From NCBI GenBank assembly GCA_029959085.1, contig JARWIR010000027.1, positions 4,464,001 to 4,528,000 on the forward strand: DNA of 64,000 nucleotides. The letters run 5' to 3'. The notes beneath the pieces are model-generated. The model saw only the letters and a list, made by a program, of their open reading frames with translations. It was not told the DNA's origin and made no database searches. Below are positions 33,472 to 45,131 of the stretch, one piece after another. The stretch is from Nemophila menziesii (lineage: Eukaryota; Streptophyta; Magnoliopsida; Boraginales; Hydrophyllaceae). Numbering within the stretch: the first letter of the stretch is position 1; every line of letters starts with the position of its first letter. A program made the translations under genes and the position numbers.

Positions 33472-34213
33472 ATGATTAAGAGAACATGAACATTATCTAC
33501 TATAAGGGAGATAAAGAAAAGCAAGGTATTGGATTAATTGAGAAGAAATCAAGTGAGAAAAGTCCTAGTTCCAGTTCAAAGGGTAAAGCAAGTCGAGAAA
33601 AGAGAGGTCAGCAAGCTGTGTGTGATTCAATGGGCAAAAAAGGTTCTAACTTTAGTGAAGAAGACAACACAACCTCTATAGATCGAGACCCTACACCCAA
33701 AGAAAAAGAGAAAGCTTCAAGGGCCCTGATAGCTTCTCCGAGGAAACAATTAAAGGAGCTACCCTTTTTCTTATAAGAAAGTATTTGAAGAAGAAGTTGA
33801 AGGAGAATACATGAAGATTCATGGAGATTTGGAAAGATTAGGTTGGTCTACGCTCATGGTAAGACGTTCTAAAAACGTTCTTTCTGTGAATTGTATTGTG
33901 TGAGAAGAAGAAGAAGATGTGGAACAGTTGATCTATGAGGAGGTGATACGGATTTTCGATCTCTCCCATGACGTTATTTAATGCAATATCCTATTATGAT
34001 CACGTGTCTTGATCGGAAACTGAATAAAAAGTTGGGTGAAGAAGAAACACGTGAATTTAAGATGAGTAACAATATTGACAATGCTTGGATCATTAAAGTG
34101 TTGAGAGTAATTACGCAACTTTCAAAAGAAGAAAGGAGTACCTCACAAAACTCCTCGAGCAATCAAAGAAAAATCCAGCAAAATCCTATCTTGGATGTCG
34201 ATAAGGCGAGGTA
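33472..34213 (+). pseudogene. Decayed ORF3 of element B
   Basis: An ATG at 33472 in the ORF3 position is followed within a few codons by a stop. A Lys/Ser-rich stretch (33486-33776) and later a 'YPIMITCLDRKLNKKLGEEE' segment (from about 33981) match the start and end of C's ORF3 (FPTIITCLVRKANVVLGEDE in C). Most of the central domain is deleted and frames shift several times. Confidence 0.75.
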
Positions 34214-35718
34214 ATAGCCTCGAAGAGTATGTTTTCTTTCTTCCCTACCATTTCTTTATGTGCAATATGTATGCTAATTTTAAATTTTATTCTTTCTTGA
34301 GGCTTTTTCGAGTCGTGGGGACACGGCTCATTTTTGAGTTGGGGGTGGGGATTCGTTGTTCTCATCTTCCTTTTAGTTTTTACATAACATTTAAAATTTC
34401 TTGGGTTGAATTAGGCATAGAATATCTTTGAATGTACCTATTGAGCATGATTTTATTAGGTTAATGATAGTAAGTAGTATGTTTTTGAAAGATGCAACAA
34501 ATTTGTTTAGATGCATGTATAAAAACAGGAAATAAAAGATAGAAAAGTTAATAAGCAATGCTATGAAGTCACGTTGAAACTTAGGGAGAGTTATTTGGTG
34601 TGTAGAACGTGAGGTTTGAAATTAGTTGAAAACCCGCTTATCTATGAACTAATAGTGAAAAAGTAACAAAATCTGGTAGTTAGAAAAATGAATAAGGCAG
34701 TTCTTTCATGTTAAAACACTTGAAGCCTTTTATACTTTATCACCCTTTTATTTGATATTTGTTATTATTTATCTGTCTTAGCCCCTCTGAGCCTTTCTAA
34801 AGCCTTTTATTGAACCACATTATAATCCATACCCTTAGTTTGTAGGACTTATCTATATGACCCGCACTCGAATCGCAAAACCTGAAGCAAGTTGTGTTAG
34901 AGCTTGAGTTTGGGGTGGTGGGTTTCATCATTAGGGAACATTGGGTTTGGGTATTATAGTTGTGATTTTATTGATGATGAAATTGTTATTATTGTAACCC
35001 TTTGTCGGGGTAATAGTGAATGGAAAAGAAGCTACGGGCTAAATTTGCCAACAAGGGCATAAAAAGAAAGAATATATATATATAAAAAATAGCATGATAT
35101 CTCGAACATCAAAAAGAGAATCATATATATACAAAATAAAAAAATTGATATGAAAGGAATATATATTCGGACCGGCAAGGTGGATTTCATATCATCAAAG
35201 GTTGTATTTGGTATTTATTGGGGATGCAAGTCAAAAGCATCAATAAATTAGGTTGAGTGAGAACATCTTCGAGTGAAAACTCAAGCTCTAGGATGATTCA
35301 TTGATGGCTAGTGAGGAGAGAGCCAAAAGCTCACTTTTCATTATCCAAATATACCACACCCGTCCTTAAGCCAAGTTATAACCAAGACCTTAGGATTTCT
35401 AACTGCTTGGTGGAGAAACAATTGAGCTATTAGGTAGTAGGTAAGTGGACCATTGAATGCTATATTAGGGCCTATGAACAACCTATAGCCATTAACCTGA
35501 ACTAAGTTATCATCCTCTCCTTCTGGCATTGCGAAGTTAATCTGGACTTGATTTTATGGATTGTTGATTACATGTGTATTAAGCATACTTGTGCATTATT
35601 TCTTGAGCATTACTACATGAGACTTTTTAGATTTTTTGCTCTAGGATCATATATTGTGTTCTGTTCTTATTCTCCTCCTACTTCGTCTTCTTGACTACCC
35701 TACTGTTCTTTACTTTTA
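34214..35718 (+). other. Conserved structured 3' untranslated region, element B
   Basis: Same layout as in A and C: stem-loop at 34310-34329, PPT-like tract 34331-34351, second G-rich tract 34902-34922, and arms CTTTGTCGG (35001-35009) and CCGGCAAGG (35172-35180). Both arm differences keep pairing through G-U pairs. Confidence 0.7.
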
Positions 35719-35754
35719 TTGTATCGGGACGATACAACTTTGAGTTGGGGGTCT
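35719..35754 (+). other. Stem-loop and polypurine tract, element B
   Basis: TTGTATCGGGACGATACAA (35719-35737), then TTTGAGTTGGGGGTCT ending at the LTR. Confidence 0.85.
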
Positions 35755-37265
35755 TGATGTCTCCTCATTTGTGATAATTAAATATACTTCTGAGACATCA
35801 TTTTAGGCGTATTTATTAGTTTATAGGTCGATCTTAGCTTAATTTAGTGCACTTTCCTATTTTGAGTCTTGATTTAGTAACATAATATTTTTAGAGCATA
35901 TTGGGTTTAATTGTTTATTTAGTGTGAAGCTTTAAAGATAATTATGGAGATTAATTAGAGTCCAAGTCAAAGACTACAAGATATGGAAAGAGATATGCAT
36001 GATAATTGGAGATAGAAGGAAACAGAGTTCAATTAGGAAAAGGAAAAACTGTCTAAATCTGAATTTCTGCAGCACACGCCTAAAGAAGTGGTGATAACTC
36101 CAAGAAATAAGCCGATTTTGGTAAATTCCTTTCATAGGGACGTAGATAATTCGCTGAGGATTCTTTTGGTATATTATGGAGCAAAAACCGACCAATAACG
36201 AAGAAGATATGCTCAAAACAGTTCAGCAGAATTTATCTTTATTTCCTTACGAATTTGAGTTGGGCTTGGAGTCCATTACTTAACCTCATCTCTAAGAAAC
36301 AAATTAGGTCAACCTATACACTATAAATACAGCCTCTTAACACTCTTAAAACATCCTTGGCCAGACCTTAAGGCCAAGAGGAAGCTGCAACACAAGAGAA
36401 GAAGTCTGTAAGGAGCAGAACACCATATGTCTCCTTCAACCTTTGAATCTGTAATTCTTTTCTCTTCTTTTCTTAGTATGAACTAAATTTCTTTAGCTTG
36501 AGTTTTTAGCATATGTGTATGAACCCTAGGTTTGATTGACATCTATCTAATTTGGGAATTCTATGTTTTAAATTGAATTATTGTTTTTATTCTCTATTTA
36601 TGTGTTTGGATTTATATTCTGTGTTCTTGTGGAACCGCGGCCATATAGAATTACCATCTAGTAATTAGGTCATCATTGACAACGGTGTTTAATTACATGT
36701 TTAGCACATAACGTCTAGTACAAAGTTTGATCTGACAACCCAACCTAACTAGATAATCACTATGGTTTAGTTCTTGTAACTATTTACCAATTACAGGAAA
36801 AGTTTGCTTAGGAAGCCTTATTGACACAGGTAAATCCTATTTTAAACTATTGATAGCGAATTGGAACCGATTATTGAAATACTACATAATTCACCCTTAC
36901 ATGTTTAGACGGCAAATCTAGTGGGGATTACATGCTGATTACTCAAGCTAACATTCATACTATCTTATTTTCTTTTCTGTTATTTAATTTTCTGTCTTTT
37001 AATTTATTAGTTTAGTTTTCTCTTTATAAAAACGAAATAAAAATCTATTTTTCTTTCTTTCTCTTGCGTATTATCTTTTCCATCTTTAATATTTGCACTT
37101 GATAATTTGCATAAGTTCTCTCTAACTTTCGTCAGTCCCTGAGGAACGAATCTTCTTATCATTAAAACTTGCATACGTCCTGTAATACTTGCAGTACTGT
37201 GTTAGCGTAGGGTGTTTATTTGCACTTATTTTATACATCTTTTTATCACACCTTAGGCCACACCA
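35755..37265 (+). repeat. 3' LTR of element B
   Basis: Starts TGATGTCTCC and ends AGGCCACACCA, with CCAAT following. It is near-identical to 19676-21183. Confidence 0.94.
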
Positions 37266-37270
37266 CCAAT

Positions 37271-38493
37271 ATAACCAAAGATTCTTGGAACTAGACACTA
37301 GGTCAGGACCTAAGGGAGCATTGCTCTCGATGGTACTTTAATGCTCAATATTAGTATACTATGTGACAGTATTCTTATGAACCAAGGCTATGGAGATTTT
37401 TAGACTGTATATTGACCACCTTGTTTTTGTAAGAGAGAGATAGAATTTTCCCATTCTTAGATGTAGATAGGGTATTTATAATATTTGTGACAGGCGCAAA
37501 TGGTTCTTGTAGGTATGCAAATTAGGCCTTTCATGAGTGCACATAGTATGCTACTTGGGAGCCTATTCTTGAGGTCATGTGACTCTTACTTCGTGTCAGG
37601 GTGTTGTCCTCTAATGTCATTCGTGTGTGTATTCACTACACTCTGTCTGTCTGTCCTCAAGAAAGTTTAATAATCCTCTACCCTCGGAAAATATGATAAC
37701 TTTCGGCACTTCAGCTTTATCTTTGGTCTCATCCTTTACTCTCTTGATTGAGTATCAGTGTCTTTTTCCTATCATCCGGTCATTCTTATTTCTTTACCTC
37801 TATCAATATCCTAAAAAATAAGCAAAATATCTATTGTGTTTATAGGTAAATAACACTCAATATATCATTTTCCATACCCTAAGTTTGAGGTTTTACAAGC
37901 CTTATCTTGCCTTTTTTATGGCCTAGAAATATTGTCAACATATAAAAATAACTCTACCATATTCATAGAGTGGTCATCTTCTAAATTTTAGTATAAGGAG
38001 ACATGTGAATCTGAGACAATGGCAAATACTTATGAAGTTATAGGAATATTCATGGGTAGAGATTCTATTCTACCCCTAAGAGGATTTGATAAAATAGGCA
38101 TTGAGGTTTCATGTATCATGCCAACATGAACATAGACGAAATATGTATTTAGAGATGTAGACATTGTTAGTGTAATAAAATGATTAGACAATGGTTTGCC
38201 TGTAAAAATATGAACGTGCAATAGCTATGTAGCAAATTAGTTTTAGAAAATTGATATTCTTTGCAAAAAGGAAGTGGCAAAAAAACAGAAATTATTTATC
38301 CATATATATCCATATATATATCGCTAAGGGAATATAAAGAGGGGCTAAGATTTGTTTTAAGTAAAAATATGTTACATTGGACCGTCAATATCATTTCGTA
38401 ACAAGATTACCCCTACTATATATATTACTTATTAAAAGAAAATTCTGAAAAATAACACTCATATCTAAACTGTCCAAACCCAAACCACGCTCC
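37271..38493. other. Intergenic sequence, no gene recognised
   Basis: AT-rich sequence with only short, unconvincing ORFs (for example 37627-37821). It continues the locus interrupted by element B: 19611-19670 is its left neighbour. I see nothing further that I can support. Confidence 0.4.
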
Positions 38494-39179
38494 TAAGACC
38501 ATCTCCAGCAGATGCGGCAAATGATGATATACGGCAAAAAATGTCAAAATGTAGCGTAAATGTGCAAAATGCTCACTCCAGCAGTTACTGCAAACCATGG
38601 GGCCCACTCAACTCATACGGTATTTTTCTTCTTCAATGCGCTATTTGTGGTGCATCATTCTTGATACGGCAAAGAGTTTTCTTTTTCTTTTAATATATAA
38701 AAATTATAAAAGTGTTAAGATTATGTTGAAATTAAATAAAGGAAAGTCAAGTTTTTTTTTTTAATTTCAATAATAAAACATATTAAATTTATATTATATA
38801 TATATTTTTAATTAAATTATTAAATAAAAATTCAAATATTAAATAAAAGTAATTCATAAATATATATTGTAAGTAAAAATAAAAATAATTTTTTACTATA
38901 TTCAATAAAAAATATTAAAGTTATAAAATTAATAGATAAAATAAATCTATTTAATGTTTTATTTAAATTAAATAATAAATAAATTTAAAATTATTACTAT
39001 TATTTATGTTATACTAAAAAAATAATTATAAATGAATAGTTAATATGAAGTATAATTATAGAGTAACTAAAATAGTAAAACTGAAAATTGATACGGTAAA
39101 TTTATAAAGTAGATACATTTTGATACGGTATAATGGAATATAGAGTATAAAAATAGTGCATCTGCTGGAGATGGTCTAA
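38494..39179. mobile_element. MITE with TAA target duplication, PIF/Harbinger-like
   Basis: Element 38497-39176 has perfect inverted ends: GACCATCTCCAGCAGATGC at the left and its reverse complement at the right, flanked by TAA (38494-38496 and 39177-39179). A 3-bp TAA/TTA duplication is typical of PIF/Harbinger (Tourist) elements. The interior is very AT-rich and has no transposase. A second 'ctcactccagcag' motif lies near the left end. Confidence 0.8.
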
Positions 39180-39884
39180 CTAACCCTCACAAAACGCTCT
39201 CTCTCTCTCTCCAATATCACGCTCTAAACAATCCAAAAAACCAAAAATAAAACCGCTCTCTCTCCTACTTTACTTCACCGGCGCGCCAACAATCCTCACC
39301 GCCTCAACAATCAACAGTCACCACCTCACCACTCAATGCTTAGCCGTCGCCGTTCTTCGCGCCGATCTTGAAGAGCTCCAGTTTCCTTTTATTAATCGGC
39401 TCAAGTTTGCTCACCGATTCACTCATCTCCTCTCGGTCACTCTTCTCCATCTCCGACGATAATAGTTGCCTTCTCCAGCTAATTAGGGCGTTCACTTTCA
39501 CCCTCGTTCAACTCATCTCCGCCTCCCGTACCTCGCACAACTCCTCCGCCTCGCCTCGCCTTACAGCCTAGCTCCAAATTGAAGACCTCCAACTCCTAGC
39601 TCCGAAATTGAAGACCCCCAACACATAGCTCACGCCTAGCTCCGAACACACATGTACGTTCTCTCCTCGATTGTTATAAATGTTATTTCTAATTTTTCGT
39701 GTTATCCTCGATTGATTCAAATTTGTTCGAAATTTTTAGTCTACTGTCTTTTGGATGTGAGCATAATTGGAGTGTAAATTTCGATTGTTTTTTTTGTGTT
39801 AACAGATTAGCTTTGTTTGATCCAAAATTGAAATCTCCTAACACAAAAGTACATTCTCTCCTTCATTTTGTGATTTGTAGTTAT
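39180..39884 (+). other. Gene-5'-end-like segment (CT-rich, GC-richer), not recognised
   Basis: A CT microsatellite-like run (39200-39222) leads into a comparatively GC-rich stretch (39270-39600) resembling a plant 5' UTR or first exon. ORFs such as 39368-39571 are serine/leucine-rich and unrecognised. It may be the captured front of a gene that includes the exon-like pieces at 40877 and 41016. Confidence 0.35.
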
Positions 39885-40605
39885 AGGGACTTACAGTGCT
39901 TTATGAGTTATAAGGACTTATAGTGCGTATTAATTTGTGTTTGTAGCTTTTGTAATGATTTATAGTGTGTGATATAGGGACTTATAGTGCAATAGGTAAA
40001 CTATTAGTTGTTAATTTTAGAGTATAATAAACTATAAGTCCCTGTGTGATGTGAAATAGCTAAATATAGGGACTTATAGTGCAATATCTAAAGTATTAGT
40101 AGTTAATTTTAATAAACTATAAGTCCCTGTGTGATGTGAAATAGCTAAATATGATCCAAAAAGTAGCTAAAATACAATTGTGAAATAACATTCATGTAGA
40201 ATATATAGAGGTACTTTGCTACTTTCTAAAAAATGCATGGTTAATATAGGGACCTGCAGTGCCTTTTTTTTCATAATATAGGGACCTCCCGTGCAATCTT
40301 TACATAACATATGGACCTACAGTGCATTCTTTTCATAATATAGGGACCTGTAGTGCACTTTTGCATAATATAGGGACATGTAGTGCATTTTTTTTCATAC
40401 TATAAGGACCTGCAGTGCAATATTTCATAATCTAAGGACCTACAGTGCATTTTTTCATAATATAGGGACCTACAGTGCATTTTTTTTCATAATATAGGGA
40501 CCTGCAGTGCAATTTTTCATAATATAGGGACCTCCAGTGCACTCTTTTCATAATATAGGGACCTCCAGTGCAATCTTTTCATAACATATGGACCTACAGT
40601 GCATT

Positions 40606-40814
40606 TTTTTCTTAGAGTAATGATATTTGTCACCCCTTTTCATGTCACCCTTTTATCACCTTTCTATATATATGTTCTGATTTCCTTGAATAGAAGATAG
40701 AGAAAAATTAAATGAGATAGAGAAATCCATTCATTGGTACATGTAGACATACACGTAGGAGGTGATAAAAGGGTGATATAAAAAGGGTGACAAATATCAT
40801 TACTCTTTTTCTTA
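40606..40814. mobile_element. Small Mutator-type MITE with 9-bp duplication
   Basis: Element 40615-40805 (191 bp) starts GAGTAATGATATTTGTCACC and ends with its near-perfect complement. It is flanked by TTTTTCTTA (40606-40614 and 40806-40814). A 9-bp duplication is the hallmark of Mutator superfamily insertions. It sits inside the minisatellite and carries no ORF. Confidence 0.87.
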
Positions 40815-40876
40815 ATATAGGGACCTGTAGTGTATTTTTTATGATTAAACTCTGATTCTATAACTTTGCACTGCAG

Positions 40877-41268
40877 AAAATTTTATCGATCCACTCAAGA
40901 ACCGATCCTCTCTACTCAAATTACGACAAGGAATGATCTGAAGCGGTAACTTTATCATATAATATGCAAGAAAAGTGAAAAAATGAAATTACTTTTTTAC
41001 CCTATAGGTGAGCAGATATACAGGAAGGTTCCACTTATATATATGTATACCAGAAGTAGATGAAAGACCAAGACCACTTTTTCAGAATTTTCGACCTGAT
41101 GAAATTGAGTCATTAGAAGCAGCACTTGATTTTACAGACAGTAAAAACGTGACTTACAAATTTATCAAAGATGATCCGAAATACAGATTTACCCTTCAGG
41201 AATTTGTGAATGAATGGAATAAGTTGAGGCCTATTGAACACATTAAATTGTTTGCTAAGCCTTTATAA
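40877..41268 (+). pseudogene. Two exon-like segments of an unrecognised gene
   Basis: An exon-like piece 40877-40945 is bounded by an AG acceptor (ctgcag) and a GT donor. After a 70-bp intron-like gap a second piece, 41016-41268, follows an AG and ends in TAA. Joining them keeps one open frame of about 107 codons. The protein is well mixed in composition (for example HLYICIPEVDERPRPLFQNF and YRFTLQEFVNEWNKL), unlike random ORFs, but I do not recognise the family. It lies between the two dense minisatellite blocks. It could be the 3' end of a captured gene or of a host gene with a repeat-filled intron. Confidence 0.45.
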
Positions 41269-41560
41269 CTCCCTTTATCTACTGAATTATGCTATTTGAA
41301 CGAAAGTCTTAACCATGATAATGGGGTAGGTTATGTTTTTTGTTTCATATAAATTCGTAATGCAATTTCGTATAATACATGGACCTATAGTGTAATTTTG
41401 TTATAATCTAGGGACCTATACTGTAATTTTATATATTATAGGGACCTATAGTGTAATTTTATTTATTATAGGGACCTATAGTGTAATTTTTTATAGTATA
41501 GGGACCTATAGTGTAATTTTTAATAATCTAGGGACCTGTAATGTAATTTTTTATAACGAG

Positions 41561-41849
41561 TGATTGCTGAGAAATTCCTTCACGATCAATATACTCTTGG
41601 CATGTTCGTAGCCTCCATAAGATGCCACATCAAAGGATAATAAGAAAATCAGTATGTTCAATATAAATACGTGTCTTATATTATATCTTAAACTTACCTG
41701 CTCGATACAAGATACTCTAAATTTCGGTTCCATTAACTTCACCAATGTTTTCTTCCACGAAATCATTCACTTTTTACGCTACTAAACCCAAATGGTCAAT
41801 TGTGTTTACAAGGGCTTTAATAGCACACTCTTTCAAAGTATTCACCAAC
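41561..41849 (-). pseudogene. Captured fragment of an ABI-like (ABIL) gene
   Basis: On the minus strand, 41849-41698 follows an AG acceptor and ends with a GAGCAG/GTAAGT donor. It encodes a segment containing KALVNTIDHLG, which matches the conserved core of plant Abl-interactor-like proteins, subunits of the SCAR/WAVE actin-regulating complex. A second piece (41614-41561) encodes TCQEYIDREG.SQQSL, the next conserved ABIL stretch. The first piece has an internal TAA and a one-base shift, and the second ends abruptly in minisatellite sequence. It is therefore a dead gene fragment, probably carried by the Helitron whose 3' end is at 42952. The recognition is from memory of the family. Confidence 0.7.
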
Positions 41850-42922
41850 CTACACATTGTATAACTATTTAACACAAATGATTTAATAGACTGCTATTCT
41901 CGGTCGTGTACTTGGTGTCAAGAGATAACTTGAGATTTTCTTATTTTGTTTATCCACTGGCCGTTATATATACTATATTTTTCAGATTCATTAGTCATTA
42001 CATACTTCACGTGTAAATAAATAAACACAACTTCATATGCTATTTGTTTTTCTTTTGACCAAACTTCCTTTTTTTTATTCTTTTTTCTCGAACCTCTGCA
42101 AAAAATTAATGGTACGACAAATTGAACCAAATACGAGTACACATTAATCAAAAACTTAGTTGCATTAGAGTAAAAGTAAGAGAATTGGCCAGGTCTCTCT
42201 AAATATGAAACTGTTTATATAATTAATTTTGATTTTGTGTAGTTTTTAGGGTTTTAGAAAATTTGGTTTCATCCGTCCAAAAAAAAAATTGATTTTATTT
42301 TATAGTATTTTTTGGTTTTATACTCTAGGATCAAGGTGGTGCTCCGTTATTTTTTTGTTCTTCAAATCGTATACATCGATTTAAGAGATGATCTGTACTG
42401 AATCTTACCAGTTCCTGCTTTCACTGCGTAATAGAAACCATAGTATTTCAGTCTACACAAAGATCATACAAAATTCAATCACTTATTAACAAAACACCAT
42501 ATTACAATTCGTCAAGAAACATCCCAACAATATGAATAAATATTTTTTATACTTAACTGTGTACACACACCAACATAAACAACTCAAAATCCATCATAAT
42601 ACCATTATCCATTTACACATGTTTGCATATCATCTTCATACTACTTTGTCGTAAAATCAACAAATTTAAAATGCATTTTTTAGGAAAATACCTTATACTG
42701 AAATACAACATAATGGTACATGATTCAATATTACCTTCAACTACATCATCGTCCTCCTGTTGATTAGTAGCTTCTATCGAATCTTCATTTTCTCGTTCAA
42801 TTTTGTAAATACCATTGTGTTGTAATTTTTACAATCAATAGAATGATTTGCACTTCTTTTATATATAATTCAAATATAAATTGTGAACAACCAATTATAA
42901 TTTTATAAATCAAATTTAGCCC
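41850..42922 (-). other. Probable Helitron interior, no recognised gene
   Basis: AT-rich sequence with a few exon-like pieces on the minus strand. One example is 42731-42800, encoding an acidic Glu/Asp-rich segment next to a GT donor. It may be upstream intron and exon material of the captured gene. Nothing can be named. Confidence 0.3.
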
Positions 42923-42952
42923 AAGTACCTTCAGGTATGGGGCATTCACTAG
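42923..42952 (+). mobile_element. 3' terminus of a Helitron (Helitron 1)
   Basis: A short hairpin (TACCT-TC-AGGTA) is followed by TGGGGCATTCACTAG and then a host T. A hairpin about 10-12 bases before CTAG/T is the standard Helitron 3' end. The same layout occurs at 46871-46898. The 5' end, which should start with TC after an A, was not located; the ABIL fragment probably lies inside. Confidence 0.65.
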
Positions 42953-43679
42953 TATATATATCTATATAATATTGGAGAAGGGCCAACGGCCTGAAATGTC
43001 TCCTAATCTCCTCCATATTTTCTAGCCGTCAGATTTTCTTTTTATCATTTTCGGCCTTTAGATTAATTCTAGTTAATGGTCCAGATTGTTTAAATTCAAT
43101 CAACGGTTTAAAATATCTTGATATCCTCTCTATATTTTTCAGCCGTTAGATTATATTAGGATTATTGCCCAAGAAGCACCTCAAGTTAGAATTAATTCCC
43201 TTTCACCCCAACCATCATTTTTTTGCCCATAAAAGACCACATATATTTTGCTTTTTCCTTTTCTTTTCTATAAAAAAAGTAGTTTGAGTTATGGGAAGCT
43301 TCCCATTACTCACTATTCTTTAAAAAAGACAGTGTCTTTTATAGGTAAGGGTGTAAGGTGACAGGTGTCTATTGAGCATTAACCCTAGATTAATTGTGTG
43401 AGACCTATTTTAATTAATAAATAATTTAAATACTTAACTATCTCTCCTATTTTTACTCATCCCTCAAATTTAAAAATCCTCTTTATTTATACTTTTCTTA
43501 ATTCAATTCTCACCCTCCTATATTTTCTCTTTCTTTTAACGTTTCATCTGCACCCAAGGTTTTCACTAACTAAGATGAAATTTGATTACTTTTATCTTGA
43601 TTTGTTGTAATTTTCAAAGAAAAGAGGAATACAGAGGCGGCCAAATTGATTTGGGTTCTTCGATTGTCGATTAGCCAAG

Positions 43680-43895
43680 GTTAATGAAGTCATTGAAGGT
43701 GAGGCTTGGACGATCCTACTTGCGATGAGATCAGCTGCAGCCCTTAATCTTCAGAGTAGCTCGTTCTACTCTGACAACCTTGAATTAGTTCAAGGATTAA
43801 TCTCTGGCAAAGGAATCAACTGGAGAATCCGTCCGATGGTTAATGAAGCCTGGAGATGGATAGGAAGATGCATCAAGACGCTGCACAAAAAATAA
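43680..43895 (+). pseudogene. RNase H-like (RVT_3 type) fragment in Helitron 2
   Basis: A 71-codon open segment after an AG acceptor-like site (gccaag), ending in TAA at 43893. It reads GEAWTILLAMRSAAAL followed by FYSDNLELVQGL, matching the E...AL and SD.LELV blocks of plant RNase H-like proteins of the RVT_3 family. This family occurs in LINE-type elements and in many host genes. The first and last parts of the domain are missing, so this is a captured fragment. Confidence 0.6.
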
Positions 43896-44996
43896 GAAAT
43901 TGTTAAAATATCATTGAAGTTTCAGGTATGGGATTATTATGTTATTAAGAATATTAATTGTGGTACAAATGATGGTTTAAAGGGGACCTTTACAACTGTA
44001 AGAGTATGGCACTGCCACGTTCTTCGATTTTCCTCCTCTCGGGTGCCCATACCAAGTTTTTATTTCACTTTTTTTTGTCATATTTTTTAATTTATACTAA
44101 TTGTTTCGGTAGTGTTGTAGTGGTTTTAGCGTGTTAACAATGCAGGATGCTGGAATCATTGTACAATATATTGTTTGCGAAATTTGCATTGCGATGATTA
44201 CTCCGAAGAATCCAAGCATTTAAGTATTAAGATTATGCTTAAGCTCCTCATGCTGATTTGATTGCTAATGCATCCTTTTTTACTTCTAATTCATATCGGC
44301 TTTTTGTAATTTATGATATTTAATGTCTCCTATCATATTGCTTGGGTTCTATTACCCAAGAATGACACATATTTGTGAGCTGGTGATGTATCTTATTATT
44401 TTTTTTATACTTAAAAGAGTAATTCCATGAATGTAGGAATTATGAGAGTAATACCTATGATGTCACCATGGTGCAGTTTAATGGTGCAGTTTATACTTTT
44501 TTATGTAGGAACTATGGAATTTTAGTAGAGAGATCAATAGTGCAATTTACTTTCTTTAAATTGGTTTGTAGTACTACTAATACGACTAGAAACAGACCTG
44601 AAAATTAGTATAAACCTGGTTGGGTGTTTCTAATAATTTCTTTTTTCATATCCAAGTTTCAAATATGATTTCATTTTGCAAAGTGATATGTTTAAAAAAA
44701 AATTAAAACGATTGCAACTTTAAAGGGGTTATTATTTTTCTCAAAGTGATAAAAAATCTTTTCCACTCATATATGCTAGCTAATATTCTTTTTTATTATA
44801 GCATATTTATCGATCTTTTATTTATTTTCCTATGCCATTTATCTTTAATTTTATTTTTCCCGCATCAACGATCTTTTATTTCTTTTTACAACGCTAACAA
44901 TCTTTAATTGAAGCTTCGATGGTCATTCATGCACAATTTGAAAATTTTGATTTTTATGTGACAATGTACTTAAATTACATATATATCTCATATTAG

Positions 44997-45131
<135 letters not shown>

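Larger units (their letters stand above)
19671..37270 (+). mobile_element. Element B: Athila-type derivative lacking most of pol, hosting element C
   Basis: Outer element 19676-37265, flanked by CCAAT (19671-19675 and 37266-37270). After removal of element C and its duplication it is about 7.7 kb. It has both LTRs (about 1.51 kb), an intact primer site, a gag that lacks its N-terminal half, no protease, RT, RNase H or integrase core, a palindromic GC-rich spacer, a decayed ORF3, the conserved 3' region and a polypurine tract. Its LTRs are closer to those of A than to those of C. Confidence 0.93.
39885..41560 (+). repeat. Minisatellite of 'AGGGACCTRCAGTGCA' units
   Basis: Many variant units with the core AGGGAC(C/T)T(A/G)(C/T)AGTG and a T-rich spacer give a period near 28-34 bp. 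They are densest at 40240-40610 and 41380-41555. A diverged left part (39885-40140) contains a duplicated segment of about 80 bp that carries the core in both orientations (AGGGACTTATAG and CTATAAGTCCCT). The array is interrupted by a MITE (40615-40805) and by exon-like sequence (40877-41268). Confidence 0.8.

Noticed and set aside
38430..38450. 'actatatatattacttattaaaag' as the 5' end of Helitron 1
   Set aside because: It resembles plant Helitron starts but lacks the TC dinucleotide after an A; without a second copy the end cannot be placed.
37271..38493. Remnant of a further copia element
   Set aside because: No gag, integrase or RT block, LTR end or primer site could be identified.
39885..40610. 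CRISPR-like array of short regular repeats
   Set aside because: Units are variable, spacers are T-rich and similar to each other, there are no cas genes, and the context is a plant genome. It is a minisatellite.
41918..42151. Minus-strand 77-codon ORF as part of the ABIL fragment
   Set aside because: Its sequence shows no ABIL blocks and it lies in intron-like AT-rich DNA.
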